A stretch of DNA of 64,000 bases, taken from the NCBI GenBank assembly GCA_021234155.1, contig JAJEKV010000022.1:5107852-5171851 (forward strand). Direction: 5' to 3'. Below the pieces are notes generated by a model. That model saw nothing but the letters and a program-made list of their open reading frames with translations, did no database searches and was not told the origin of the DNA. A program made the position numbers and the translations under genes. This document shows, piece by piece, positions 12,365-24,710 of this stretch. Position 1 is the stretch's first letter, and every line of letters begins with the position of its first letter. The stretch comes from Isoetes taiwanensis. Its lineage: Eukaryota > Streptophyta > Lycopodiopsida > Isoetales > Isoetaceae.

Positions 12365-12978
12365 AACACAAAACCATTAACATCAACATATAAAATTAAA
12401 TCCCAACACATAACAACCAACACATATCAACCATTGACATTAACAACCAACACATAACTACCATTGACATTAATTAACACAATCATTGGGTCCAACACAT
12501 TTAAATTAAAATCCCCTTAAACCCCTTTGGTTTGGGTGCATATTCACACGGTGGCGTAGGGGCAGCGAGAGCCTTCATAATTGTATTTTTGCACGCACAA
12601 AATCAACACCATATAGTATTCCGCTTGAAATCTTATAGTATTTTGCGAATCTTGTTGTTATACAAGATAGCAAATTTTGTACTTGCATACCCCACAAACG
12701 AGGAACTTTACGCACGGGGTGTAGATTAAGGAATAAGGTGAATATGCCTATCCAAATGTACTCTCCTCGCTGACCGGAGTCACCTTCCGTGTGAATATGC
12801 ACCCAAACCAAAGGGGGTTTAAGGGGGATTTTAATTTAAATGTGTTGGACCCAATGATTGTGTTAATTAATGTCAATGGTAGTTATGTGTTGGTTGTTAA
12901 TGTCAATGGTTGTTATGTGTTAATTGTTATGTGTTGGGGGATTTAATTTTTATATGTTGGATGTTAATGGTTTGTGTT
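12365..12978. mobile_element. Fold-back element with ~190-bp inverted arms
   Basis: The left arm (12365-12551) and right arm (12787-12978) are reverse complements with only a few mismatches and small indels. They run from the AACACAAAACCATTAAC end to GCATATTCACACGG at the inner edge. A weaker match extends about 20 bp further inward. The ~235-bp loop has a small ORF without a known domain. Inside each arm the phrase ACCATTGACATTAA is itself repeated. No target-site duplication is evident. This is a MITE/fold-back structure; a transcript would form a long double-stranded RNA. Confidence 0.85.
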
Positions 12979-15088
12979 GGTTGTTATGTGTTGGGGGTAA
13001 AATATACTGGATTTGGTCCAGGAAACCAGGATATGCATCACGTTTACTGCAAACCAGGAAACATCCCCTGTAGGAAAACCAACGACACAACATTATGTTA
13101 TCTATTGTAACCCGCAACTTAAGCATCTGACTGCAACAACATTCAAATTACTTGCGCGTGCATGCTACCTCAGAATTCCATATACTTGAAAAAGCTGCAA
13201 GACAGTTATTCCATGCAATTGGTTTATGCACCAGACAAACGTGCATGCTACTAGATACTGGGGGGTGCTTATTAATGGTCTTGCATAAACCCAATACTCC
13301 AAGAAGCTCTATGATTAAAGCATTGTTTAACTGATCTAATGATTTCTTAGATCAACATGTTGGCAAGCTAATAAGCGAGAGAAAAAAGGGATGCACCAAA
13401 CGTACAGAAAGAATAATGAGACAGAGTCCTGGGTCTGTTATAGAAGGGATAGCTACACAAGCAAATCGTGCATAAGATGTTTAATTAAGACAGATCACTT
13501 GCATCTTTGTCGTGCTAAAAGTCCATTGGAAAACTGAGATCACTAGCAGGGAAACCGAGAAGTCTTTAATGATTTTGTTAATTGCAGGATGGCCTTTTGG
13601 TCTAGGTTGCTGGATGCCCCAGTACTTCTGCTAGAACCATAGAGTGGTAAGCATCTTGCTATTTGTTAGATAGTGACATCTAATGATGCAAAGGATCAGT
13701 CGTAGTTGTTCTTTCTGACTACTTTCACCTCGATTAAGCAAAATAATTGCATCCACATATCACGGACTTGGAAACATTATTAAAATGTGCACAGTTCCCG
13801 AGGCAAGTGAGTCTTGTATATGTAGTTAAATGTGCGGCTCCCAAGTGTTCAAATGCATGCAAGAAAAAAGGCTGCCAGAGGATCATAATACAGGTACAAA
13901 ACATAAGCTGCAACTGATGTAATTGGCGGTAAGCGTAAAGCATTAAACAAATGGCCATATCCATTGTAGGGTCATGTATCTACAATTCTCTATGCAGTGT
14001 GGCATGCTTGGCGTTGTGTAAGCAACTAGACAGATCTGAAGTACTTGAGCCTCTACGTGCATGAACGTGAATATTTTTGAAATACTTAGTCCATAATAAT
14101 TTCTTTCTAGCAATGTATCTTCGATAATGGAAGCTCTAACTTTTCTTGGTACTAGAAACTTAAACTTGGCACTCCATTCCTGCCATCCAGATATCTCTGC
14201 GCAAATTATCCACTGAAATGCTGTCGAATGTGACCCATCCGTCCCATGCTTCTTGTAGGTATATTACCTAACAGTCCCAATGAGTAGGAACATGATGCAT
14301 ATAGATGAACAAATGCATTATTAACTTGATATTGAAACATTATCTCCAAGAGGGGGACATTTGCAATCTAAACATCTAATTTTGTTTCATTTTACAACTC
14401 TATTTTTTCCCCTGCAGTAGCTGAAATATGGCTCTAAATAAACTGTAGGTCTGAAAAAACTCAAGATCCTCATTTGGATGATTATACATAATGCAAAACC
14501 GACTTTGCTTTCGGGGGAACATAGAATGCATAAACAGAACTCAATGGCTGGCTTATCAAAATATATACTATATGTACCATTTCTAGAATCTGACAGAAAC
14601 ATCATCCATGGAGATGGGACCAAAAGATTTCAAAATCAAGATCTTTTTTTGTAAGGGGACAAAAAGAACACATTCCAAGATAAGATACTTAGATCAAAAG
14701 TAGCTTCCAAAGAATAACACGAGCTCTAGATTATGGAAAGGAGGTAAATACCCCTGAGGAAAAAACAAATGCTCTTATTGCATGGGCTCTAATTAAGGAA
14801 AAGGAAAACGTCATGCACTTTCCTGATCTTCATTGTTGCTCTGCACCTATTGTCATAGCCTGGCATTACTTATTGAAACTTTATTCCTAATTATTTTGTT
14901 CAAGGAATTTTACATGAACCTGGTGCAGAAAATACCTCTAAAGATCGCAACATATTGACTGAGTGACGTTGCTGAAGTTTATTCATGTACTACAAATGCC
15001 AAGAAGAGCTCGATGGAAGTGAATTTATCTGCTCATGTGCTTGCACTTGTTTCTTTCTTCCATTTGTAATGGTATCATCTTCCTGCAG
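12979..15088. other. No recognised gene
   Basis: About 2.1 kb of AT-rich, non-repetitive sequence. Pyrimidine tracts ending in CAG occur (for example near 13585 and 14417), so it may hold introns of the gene ending at 15196. No exon could be assigned. Confidence 0.35.
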
Positions 15089-15196
15089 AGCCAGGCATGG
15101 TATTCAGGAGGTGAGCAATGGAATTGGGCTCGCAAAAATCCGTGGGGTTATGGATCTCTGGGTGATGGCAGATGGAAGAACCTAAATCCAAATTAA
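15089..15196 (+). CDS. Possible terminal exon, function unknown
   Basis: A 35-residue open frame begins directly after a good acceptor (TCATCTTCCTGCAG) and ends at TAA. It is unusually rich in Trp, Gly and Asn, including EQWNWARKNPWGYG and GDGRWKNLNP, and looks like a real protein C-terminus rather than random sequence. Upstream exons were not identified and no family is recognised. It lacks an ATG, so it can only be coding if spliced to sequence before 15075. Confidence 0.35.
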   Translation, partial: SQAWYSGGEQWNWARKNPWGYGSLGDGRWKNLNPN

Positions 15197-15683
15197 TCCT
15201 TATCACACCACGAGAAATTAAATCGGCGGGGCGCTTACTGCTTTGAAGCCCTTTCTAGACGCTTTGTGTATGCTTGTGAGTCCTATAAACTCTTCAACCT
15301 ATGATTTTCTTGGCCTCGTGAGATAAAATGTGCTTGCATTCTACACGTTGATTCTTCACAGAAAAAGCTTGCATGGTTTTTAGAGCCACATCCCGTGTCC
15401 GTGGAATCCAAGAAGAAGATAGAAACGTCTCGCATCAAAATTCAAGCCTAATCTATGAGTTCCGGGCGAGAGTAAGAAACGAAGCATGTTCTCGCGAAAA
15501 CGTGTAGGTGTGGATAATGGCACACCTAAAGACCCTAAGATAAAAAAGGGAAACACAAAAATTAAAAAGAGCCGAATCAAGAAGACCGAAATTAACAGAG
15601 GAATGGTAGGGAGACACGAAGAAGGTAAGCTTTGCCATGTCTAATGCCGTCAAGCCGTTCGTGCCATCTCGCAGCATTTTTCA

Positions 15684-16584
15684 GGGCTTATCTAATTTTC
15701 ACAGCCCTAGATTTGCAAAAGTAGAGATCTGACGGTGTAAAATAAGCCACATCAGATTTTGATGACATGGAAATTACACGTGGATAGGCTAGAATTTGAG
15801 GAAAGGTTGTAGGCCCGGTCGGGCTGGTGTGCTAAAACAAAACCAAGGAAATTGACCTCTTGAATATTCTCTAGTGGATTCTGTAGCATGTGGCATTACA
15901 ATGCACGAGGAATAAACAATCTAAGACCAGAGCAACTTTGACAAAAGCAGGTGAGAGAGAGGAGACCCTTAGGGTCTATGAAGTCAAAGATGTAATGATG
16001 GTATTGGCCAATGCAACTACTGCACCTGAGCATAAAATCTTGACACCTGACAAAGAAACAGAAGAAACAGAAGAAACAAATAGGGGGAAACTAAAATATT
16101 GATGCCTTCAACATTCCAAGGACTATTAATGCAAAATCTGTATTTCTAAACCGTGAGTTTTTTTTTCATGTACCTACCAAATGCAAGGGATGACTAATGC
16201 AAGGTTAACCGAGAAACCTACACCTCTTCATGTATGATACTCGTATAAATTACATGTTAGATGAAAAGTAGCTTAATATAAATAGGCGTGAAGAAATATC
16301 TTCATTAATAATTATAATTTGTACAAGTATTTACATTAATTTCATGTTTCATTTCTCTTTAGCGATATTCTTTTGCTATTTTTGGATTGCCTTCTGTTAA
16401 GGGAAAATTCATTTTTTTTTTTATTTTTTTTTTTGCACACCAGCCCAACCAAGCCTACAGCCTTTCTTGCAATTTTAGCCTAGCCACGTAGCACCTCCAA
16501 CTCAGCAAACACTAACGTAGCATTAACTTTCACCATTAGATCCTAAGTTTTAGAAATCAAGGGCTGGGGAAATTCAAAAATCCC
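15684..16584. mobile_element. ~900-bp element with ~150-bp terminal inverted repeats
   Basis: 15684-15833 is the imperfect reverse complement of 16434-16584. Landmarks are GGGCTGGTGTGC at the inner left edge against GCACACCAGCCC at the inner right, and CAGCCCTAGATTT at the left end against AAATCAAGGGCTG at the right. The long TIRs resemble Mutator-like or fold-back elements. The interior has a 70-aa ORF (15890-16102) with no recognised transposase motif. No target-site duplication is clear. Confidence 0.7.
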
Positions 16585-17279
16585 AAAAAAAATATGAACG
16601 GAGATAGGAGGAGCCGTAACCCGAGCATATATGCTATGATCGCAATCCACCTATTAGGTTGCATTTCTTTCCAACAAGCAATGCCAACTAGTTTTTGGAT
16701 GAGGTTGTGCTCAAGTTTTTTGGCCCAGTCATAGCAAGCTTGATGCTTGGCAGATCCGGCCATGGCAGAGTTGTAGAAGATTCAGTGCCTTATATCCGTT
16801 TCTTGATGCAGGTATTTTCGATGCCTTTACATGGCAGGGAGAGACTAAGGCTAAGGCCTTTCTTCAAAGACAACGACCTGGTGGTTTTATAAAAGCCTCC
16901 TCTTACTCAGAATCAGAACACCAGTATCCTCTTTCATTATAGGTTTTTATTAACACCTTATTGGCTTGCTTCCTCCTTAAACTTCTTTTTTTGTTTTCCT
17001 TTCGACTGCCAAGCCATTTTTAGCAGTGAATAGAACATGGGAGGGGAGCTGGCATGAAAATTCTCAGAAGGACAACTTGCAATTTAATTGTTCGCGACTG
17101 CCAATTGAGGACTTCATATCATTGTCAAGCTCTTATGAACAACTTTTTGAATGTTTATAATATTTTCATCCTTTCCAATGGCATATGTGTCGTATATCTT
17201 TCACGGGCCTAACCTCATTATTGGGTTCTTCAACTCAATAGAAACATAAATTTCCTGCATTTTAAGGCCAAACTACTGA
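16585..17279. other. No recognised gene
   Basis: One plus-strand ORF (16695-16892) contains a CAG/GTATTT donor-like site after residue ~38, but no domain can be named. The rest is AT-rich. Confidence 0.3.
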
Positions 17280-18292
17280 ACATGTTTGGTATGGAAAACT
17301 CTGCAAAAATTTCAGGCGCTTGATGCCAAACACATGGAGGTAAAATCTTTGATCCTTCTTTATGGAGAAGCATATTAAGCTATAGAATTTATGCTATTGT
17401 TCAGTTTTCTATTATGCTATTGTTCTGCCATTAGTGCTAGTGCTTGGGAGAGCTTGGAGCGGGTGCAAAAGTCCTTTCTCACTTACAACCTTGCAGTTAA
17501 AACAACGGTGCCCTATGCTATTCTTTTATGAGAGCCATGTTTTTGGCCTCTTCAACATTCTGCCATGAAGCGCCATCTCCACTATATCCGCAAGGTGCAC
17601 CACATGGATGATGTTAGGTATCATGTTCTTGCACTTGCCATGGCTGAATCTCCTCGCCGCTTGAAACGATGTTGGAAAAGAGCATTGCACTACATGGTTT
17701 GCCCGCTGGGTCATTAAACCGTAGCATTTTTGATGCTTGCCGGGCTTCCGATCCTCGAGCCTTGGCACCGGGGCCCCAAGCTTATTTGCTTGCTTCATTG
17801 TCCAGGAACAAGCTTGTAGCTATTGCATCAATTCGCATGGGGTCCCACAGTTACGGATTGAGGCATTTAGATTGAGCGGCCGCAATTGCCGCGAAGGAGA
17901 CTATGTGCTCGCCCGCCGTTATGTGTTTTTGAAGATGAAAGCCATACTCTTCCGAGTTGCCCCGCTTTTGAGATAGTCCTAATCAATTTTTTGACCTTAG
18001 CATTCCATTCCACGCTCTACAAACTTCCGAGGCACCATCTGCGGGCATGACTTGGCATTATACATACTTGAGGTTCTAGATAAACGTCCGCAATTACTAA
18101 GCCCTCAAAGAGTCATTATCTCCGCTTGTCTAGTATCATTATTACCAAAAGGTTTTTCCTTGAAAACCTTTTCGAGGTGGGTTTTTAATCCTAGTAGTAA
18201 TGATTGTACTAGCCCATTGTATGGGTCCCATGACCTATTGGTCTCCATGGACGTTAAAAAATTTATTCTATTCTATTCTATTCTATTCCTTC
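17280..18292 (+). pseudogene. LINE (L1-like) ORF2 C-terminus and 3' end
   Basis: The frame around 17440-17700 reads SLERVQKSFLTYNLAVKTTVPYAILL, then after one stop KRHLHYIRKV. This is the segment downstream of the RT in plant LINE ORF2 proteins (pattern: W..IE.VQK.FL...LGVK..TPY..LL.E). No RT or endonuclease core survives. The 3' end is marked by GGGTCCCATGACC then GGTCTCCATGGACG (18218-18253) and a (TTCTA)n tail at about 18265-18288. The same tail occurs at 22500-22556. Confidence 0.6.
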
Positions 18293-18584
18293 CTCTCACT
18301 TCATGATTGCAACCAAAGTAACAGGGGTGCTGTGTAAGTCTCACTGAGGATTTTAAATGTTGATTACCCATATTGGAAATGAAGATGAAAGTGGAAGGTA
18401 AGATCGTACCCATAGAACTCCTTCTAGACTGCAAAATTCTTGGGATTCTGCATATAAATTATGTGAGAGAACTCCTATACCATTAAGGTCTCAAAGAAAA
18501 TTCCTTTCAATTTCTGGAATCATGAAATTTGTATTGTTATGCACATGTAGGTGTTATTCAACTAACTTCTGGGCTTGAGTGTAG

Positions 18585-19000
18585 AGGACAAGTTAACTCC
18601 CACACTTGAGTTTCTTGCAAGCATTGGGATTGAAGGACCAGGGCTGATAAAGGTAACCTTCATAATCTTTTTTCTAATTTTTTTCTTGCCCAGACTTAAT
18701 TAAGTATTGTGTTATTACAGCTTTTGAAGTCGAAACTGATGGTTTTGTCACATAATGTTGAGACAAAAGTGCGACCAAATTTTCAATTCCTCCAAAGTAT
18801 GGGAATAGATTCAGACGAGATTGGCAAGTACGCAATTTGTTGAAAACAAATATTGTAGAATTATCTTACGAATCTAATGCCAGTCATATATTTACTTTCT
18901 ATTGCAAATTGGTTGCATGTCATCCTCAATTGCTCACTATCAGTGTTGAGAAAAATTTAATGCCGATCATATGATATCTTGCGCAATTGGGATACACTAG
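18585..19000 (+). pseudogene. mTERF-family gene remnant, three exons
   Basis: Three short exons encode consecutive mTERF repeats. Exon A (18585-18652) contains LTPTLEFLASIGIEG. Exon B (18721-18827) contains LMVLSHNVETKVRPNFQFL and SMGIDSDEIGK. Exon C (about 18907-19000) contains VACHPQLLTISVEKNLMPII and YLAQLGYT. Donors are AAAG/GTAACC, CAA/GTACGC and CTAG/GTATGT; the acceptor TTATTACAG precedes exon B. Two lesions are visible: the acceptor expected before exon C reads TTGCAA instead of an AG, and a TGA interrupts exon C at 18972-18974. The family consists of organelle nucleic-acid-binding proteins. No transit peptide or further exons were found, so this is a fragment or dead copy. Confidence 0.65.
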
Positions 19001-20149
19001 GTATGTCTGTTTTCTTGTTGGTTCCAAGCAACCCAGCTACTTTTATATGCCAATGGCTAACACACTAAAAACCTTGTTTGTATTTCAATGGTTCAATGAT
19101 CTATTTTTTGGTGAATTCAAATGTAACGATTAATCTACCATCTTAAGAATGTTTATTAGTCAAACTTTCTAAAATCTTTCTATTTGGACAATATCATGAC
19201 ATGGGCTGATCTCACATCACATGTGAGAAAACCCCCTACAACAAATTTGATTCTGTCATCTCTATTCCTGTAACCAGCTGAGGTTAGATTCATTCCATAA
19301 GTAACATAGCCACCCCTAGAAATGGCCCATGTAGTAGGAGAGCATATGGACGTAGGAATTAGGCTTGGACTGCACTCTACAGGCTGTATTTGGTCTATCT
19401 TGCAAAGTCAATTTTGCTGGATATAAAACAAGCTGCAGTCTTTGGCTAAGACTCTACTATGGTCTTAACTTTATGAATCTTGCCAAGCTTATGAGAAAGA
19501 AATGGTGTAGATTGATTGGATTATGATTAGATGGAGTGTACCAAAGTAAAGTGACATTTTTTTGAACATAGGTTAGCATATCCCTTGCAGATATTTAGAA
19601 GTCTCGAAACACATAAGATCAGACGCTTTCTTAGCTACTAGTCCTTAAGTTGAGACTATATTTGCAATTGATTTTGCAGCAAGTTTGAGATTTATCCATG
19701 CAATTTGTTTCAAATAATTTGTGCCTTGAACTTGATGCTCTTGATTATCGTTTTAAGCTATGAGCTTTTTCCCACATGCATGTTTGGAGAAAGCTAAAAT
19801 TATAGTATGGACATGTTGGGAATCCACTGTTATGATTGATGCTTGCACAAAAACTTGACAATCCCTTTAAAGTTAAACTATAAAGACAACTTTAAAACAA
19901 AGTACCATATTCTTTCATTTGTTACAATGACTTCTTATTTGCAAATGCACGCTGGTTATATACCATCTGCTCTGGTGCTGTTATTTTTCCATTCCAAGTA
20001 ATGGATTAGTGCATGGCTACCATAATGTACTTAATAGTTCCTATCATTCTTATTGTTTGGTTGAGTGAGAAGGATATTCTCCAAGTGGCTGGGCCTAGAA
20101 AGTTGCCTCTGACAAAATTCTGGAGTTCTTGGACGTTACCCAGGTAAGC
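19001..20149. other. No recognised gene
   Basis: AT-rich sequence downstream of the mTERF-like exons. An open stretch ending in a CAG/GTAAGC donor at 20140-20145 could be an exon but encodes nothing recognisable. Confidence 0.3.
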
Positions 20150-20352
20150 TAAGTTCGAGTACTCCGGCTCCAGTTCCAAAAAACCGTCGCCATCATATGG
20201 GGAGATGGTGTGATGACCATATGAGTATTATACTCGTATATACATAGATGGTCATCACACATATGCAAAATGTAGTTGCACAAGGCAAGATTCAAACTTG
20301 CAACTCTCTAATTGCAAGTCATATATATTTGTCAATTGAGGTACCTATATTC
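20150..20352 (-). mobile_element. tRNA-derived SINE, minus strand
   Basis: Read on the minus strand, TACCTCAATTGA (343 to 332 of 20000) matches a Pol III A box. GTTTGAATC (297 to 289) matches a B box, and their starts are ~45 nt apart, as in a tRNA. Between them ACTTGCAATTAGA and GAGTTGCAAG resemble an anticodon arm. The body downstream contains an inverted repeat (20208-20220 with 20248-20260, GTGTGATGACCAT) enclosing a smaller perfect palindrome, GAGTATTATACTC. No terminal A-tail or target-site duplication was pinned down. Confidence 0.6.
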
Positions 20353-22479
20353 CTTAATAATATTTCCTTGCATCTTCCTCATATGCCCCATTTCAAGTTC
20401 TAGAACATTCAAGAACCTACATGCATGTGCGACACTTGGGATGCGATGCGATCCTAACCATTGGTCTAGATATATATAGAGAAATCTCATTCTTGTCAAA
20501 CCATTCCAGTTCAATGCCAGTCCTAGGCATTTGTCTCGTGTTCCTGCTTGCCTTCGGGATAGTGTATTCTTGATTCTCCATAAAATATCCACACATAAGC
20601 AATATGCAAGTAATCCACTCTCCACAAGGCAACATGAATAAGCAAGTTTGCTATGCCTTCCATAGCCTGCATTGCTACTGTGAAATTTAAAAACTTTTAT
20701 GCTCGAGAACGAACCACTTCACATTCAATACCCTACAAAATGTTCCATATGTTTTTTAAATTTCAAAATTTCTTAAATGAATGATGGCATGTCTTTGTTT
20801 CCAATGCTCCATCACATGAAGTTTAATTTAAACAAGAGGGCATGTTGTAGTTAGAAAGTCAAACATCAACAAGGCACTAAAAATCTAACTCAAAACCCGT
20901 TGCAAAAATGCAGAAATAAAACAACTTTTAGGAATGTAAGTTATGCATTTCATCATAATCTTGCATAGGAGGGTAGTTGATTACAAATTGATTAAGCACT
21001 CTGTAAGCATCTTTGACACATCCACATTTTGAGCATCTATTGGAATTGTTTCACACTGTTCAATCTCCATAGTGAAATGTCTCTTTTAGCACAAATCTCC
21101 TACACAAAGTTATGTAGACAAAGGTATTGATACACTACTCCTACATATCTAGCATAGACTAGAGACACAAGTCCAGTTTATAAACATGAAATTAGGGCTG
21201 CTTACTATACTAAATATTTCATAAAATGAAAAAACAGGGCAATAATTGAACAAAGGAGCTTTCTGGCTCAGGAATGATGGATACCTACCAAATAGTCATG
21301 CATAAAAAGATGCAGATACTGCTCTTCCCAGAGCAATTTATCCTTTGAAAATTTAACACCACCGCTGTTCATCTGAGAATTTTGGATACATGCAACCAAA
21401 TCAAAGTGTTCATCCAACCCCCAAAATGTGCTTTTTTTGGCTAAGCACAATAACATCTACCACATCTACTGCATTTTTTTGTCGATTGAAAACCACATTA
21501 GATTTTTGGGCCAACACACCTGTACACAGTAATATCTAACGTACTACATATAAACCTTTTTTCCTTTGAAGATTGGACATGATTTTTTAGTTAGGAGCAA
21601 CGGTTTTGTCCCTTTGGCAACAATGCTCAAGAAAAGACATGAAATTTAATGGATAACATATGGAAGATTCATGCACATACATACATGAAATTACAACCAC
21701 AACCATGCTATCGTTTTTTCTTAACAAAGATCTTTTATTCAAACATTACCCACATATGAAAAAGTGTACAAAAATACGAAAGAAGTCCCAAGTTATTATG
21801 TTAGATATTCTTTATATTTGAAATTTGCAGTGGAATGTGCAGGAGCATAGGTGCATCCAAGTGCAAACGGAGGCAGACCGTCACAACCTCAGACAGTACC
21901 TTGATACCTGTTTCCTCAGCAAACTATGGGATGCTAGCACACTTGAATGCGCCAAGATTCAAGACATTACCAACCCCATATAAACCCATGCCAGGAGCTG
22001 GCCATATGCAAATGCTACCACAAGCACCCATCTACTCTGAAAAAGTGAAGATCCATTTCTTCATCCATTATAGGTGCATACCATCTCTCGATTGAGACGG
22101 AAAATGATTGGGAGCCACGCTTAGAGGAGGTTTTGTCAATGCCGCTGTGTTGAGCCGTGGAAGACTAATGCCATACACTTGAGTCGTCCAAAGATATGAT
22201 GACATTCTGACGTGCTATATTGAGTCGGTTCGTCCGCCAACCCCCGCATGAGATGTTGAGCACTACTCGGTGTGGGATATTGGGATCATACCTTCAAGAG
22301 ATCATAGATTGCCGGGATCGTACTCGGTCCTGGGCACTTCGCCGATATGTACATACCCCCCCTCCCTCCTCCCTCCCCGAAAAAAAAAAATGATAGATGT
22401 CTATACAATTTGACAAAGACTCTTATTCCCTGGTTTTTTTTCCCCGAAAATCCTTTTTTTTGGGGTTTTTAACCCGACA
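20353..22479. other. No recognised gene
   Basis: About 2.1 kb of AT-rich DNA. Small ORFs on both strands show no domain. A C-tract/A-tract boundary near 22358-22390 may mark an insertion end. Confidence 0.35.
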
Positions 22480-22556
22480 ATAATATGTGCGCACTTCCTC
22501 TTTGGGTCCCATGGGCGATTGGTCTCCCTGACGATAAAAACTCTATTCTAATTGAA
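22480..22556 (+). mobile_element. Second LINE 3' end
   Basis: TGGGTCCCATGGGCGATTGG (from 22503) followed by TCTCCCTGACGATAAAAA and CTATTCTAATT parallels the tail at 18218-18288. The upstream GGTTTTTAACCCG also has a counterpart there. Only the 3' end of the element is preserved. Confidence 0.55.
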
Positions 22557-23904
22557 AGCACAAGGATAAAAAAATAGAGAATTAAGACATACCAAATAAA
22601 ATAATAACAACAAAAATGGACAAAAAAATATCATTTTATCACAATCGCACCACAATATACAATCTTAGTGGCCTTGAAATCAACATCCAATATGCTACAT
22701 TATTGAATGCATCCAAACACTAGAAACCTTGCAAAATTACTTGATGTTGCAACTTTTGAACTAGCCATTGTAATGACCTATGCAAACTAATAATGTCCGG
22801 AATGCTTTGTTCATAAGCTTTACCGTATGAATTTGATCAAATGCTATTCTACCTTTGCATTGTTACTTTTTCTAAATACCTTTCGTGATCCCCGCACCAT
22901 GCATCTCCTTGCTTCAATCAAGGATCCTATTGAGAGTGGATTTCACGCTGCTTGTGTGAAATCCAAATAACTTACTTTTGATGTGTGTGATGTTGTAGTA
23001 AGCCCGCCCATTCTTCCTTTGTTTGAATTTTTAGGGCTTAAACTTGCGTGCACATTTCAGATGACTCAACTCCTTATGAAGCGCTAAAAGCAATTTTTGC
23101 TTGTGCATCATGTTCCCCGCTTATATGCAACCTCGTAAAAGCTTGGCAAAAGAATAGGCAACTTCAATAATAAGGATTCTAATGCTGATTCAGCCAGCCT
23201 TGAAAAAGGCATTGATTTTTACTTCTACATACGTAAATGTAGAGGATGTGGAGCCCATTCACAGCCAGCTCATAAAAAGGCATGCAACAAGCTTAAGCAA
23301 TATGCTAGCCATTGTTCTTGCACATTGAGGTGAGGCATAAGCATGCACAATTAACTTTCTAATCAATCCACCAAGCATGCACCATTTTTCCATGTCCGCA
23401 CACAAGTAGACCATAGTGGACACCGCCCTCCTAAGGTGTTTGAATTCAATAGATCCGGTGGGATATTACATTCTGCTTAGCTTTAGGGTTAGCGCCATGC
23501 TCGGGCAAAATTGCATGACGACCACCAGATAAAAGAAGGTTGCTTTCAGTCCCTATTCAGATCATAATTTGTTTCCAGTGGTATACAAACTTATTATGCA
23601 ATGATCGAATTTGTACACGTTCGATGAGTTCAATAATGATCGTAATTTGTTATAGATGTTACACAAACTCGTGTGGTAATAGATTATAAAATAGGCTACG
23701 CATGGATTCTCCTTTTCCATTGTGAAACTATATTTTCAAGTGTCTCATTTAAGTCCGAAAGTTACTGACTATGGCAAAGTTGTTGTTGCATTCCCACCTT
23801 GATATTAAAAAATAACTTGAATTAAGCTATAAGCCACCACAAACATTCCATCTTTTCCCTTTCTTGACTCTCTCCACAAATTCCCATCCAACCCCTGCCC
23901 ACAC
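22557..23904. other. No recognised gene
   Basis: AT-rich interval. An open stretch ending at TGA 23331-23333 encodes KCRGCGAHSQPAHKKACNK with further His/Cys residues after it. This is a possible zinc-binding remnant, but it has no start codon or flanking domain. Confidence 0.3.
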
Positions 23905-24112
23905 CAAACCACAAAGCAAAGTAGCAGCCTAGAGCAATTTTAAACTTTTCCACAATTCTACCAAATTTGGAAGAGTACAAGATAATAGCAAAGACAATTT
24001 ATTACTGCCGAGAAGCCCAATTGGTTCTCGAGCAATAGAGTTTGTTTGAAACATTTTACCTTACCTAGCTTGGAGAACCCCAATTCTGGCTTCTATGGAA
24101 GACATGGACACG
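23905..24112. repeat. ~210-bp direct repeat, copy 1
   Basis: This copy shares CTAGAGCAATTTTAAACTTT, GAGTTTGTTTGAAACATTTT and CTATGGAAGACATGGACAC with 24503-24710. The copies differ mainly in the middle third. The ~390 bp between them encodes nothing recognised. Confidence 0.75.
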
Positions 24113-24502
24113 ATGTACAAAGCTTTGTTGATTGACAAAAGCTCGTGGTTTGTCGTAATAATCCTTCTTTTCATTTCTTCATTGGGTCGTCCTTTTCTTT
24201 TTAGAATTTGGCAACACTCATGGCCTCACTTCAAAAGACTATGTTACAAACACCGAGCCGTAAATGCAAAGCTCTGTTATTTGTTCGATTCCTTGTAACC
24301 AAGCATCGATGAAGTATGTGGTGGTCATGTTGAAATAGCGTAACCAACACAAAATGAAGGTAAGGAAGACAATGCACTGCAAGTAAAACATAGAGTAGGT
24401 AACACCTAACTTGTCACCCTAGAAACTAACATTGTAAAACTTCCATCAGACCTATATTAGTTTGGAGCTTCACTTGATGAAAATGGTGCGCTGCCCACAC
24501 CA

Positions 24503-24710
24503 AACCACACCGCAGTAGCAGTCTAGAGCAATTTTAAACTTTTCCACAATTCTCGCCAAATCTCCAAGAGTACCGATAATAATAGTACTATTTATTGTGA
24601 AGCCGAGAACCCCAATTCATGTTCTCAACAATAGAGTTTGTTTGAAACATTTTACCTTACCTAGCTTGGAGAACCCCAATTCGCTGCAGTCTATGGAAGA
24701 CATGGACACC
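24503..24710. repeat. ~210-bp direct repeat, copy 2
   Basis: This is the partner of 23905-24112, in the same orientation. A copia integrase remnant follows ~420 bp downstream, so the pair may belong to a decayed retrotransposon; no LTR ends are visible. Confidence 0.75.

Noticed and set aside
20080-20145. Additional mTERF exon ending CAG/GTAAGC
   Set aside because: The donor is good, but the frames contain stops or no mTERF pattern.
23100-23333. Zinc-knuckle gene fragment (KCRGCGAHSQPAHKK)
   Set aside because: No start codon, family pattern or neighbouring domain; His/Cys spacing fits no named motif well enough.
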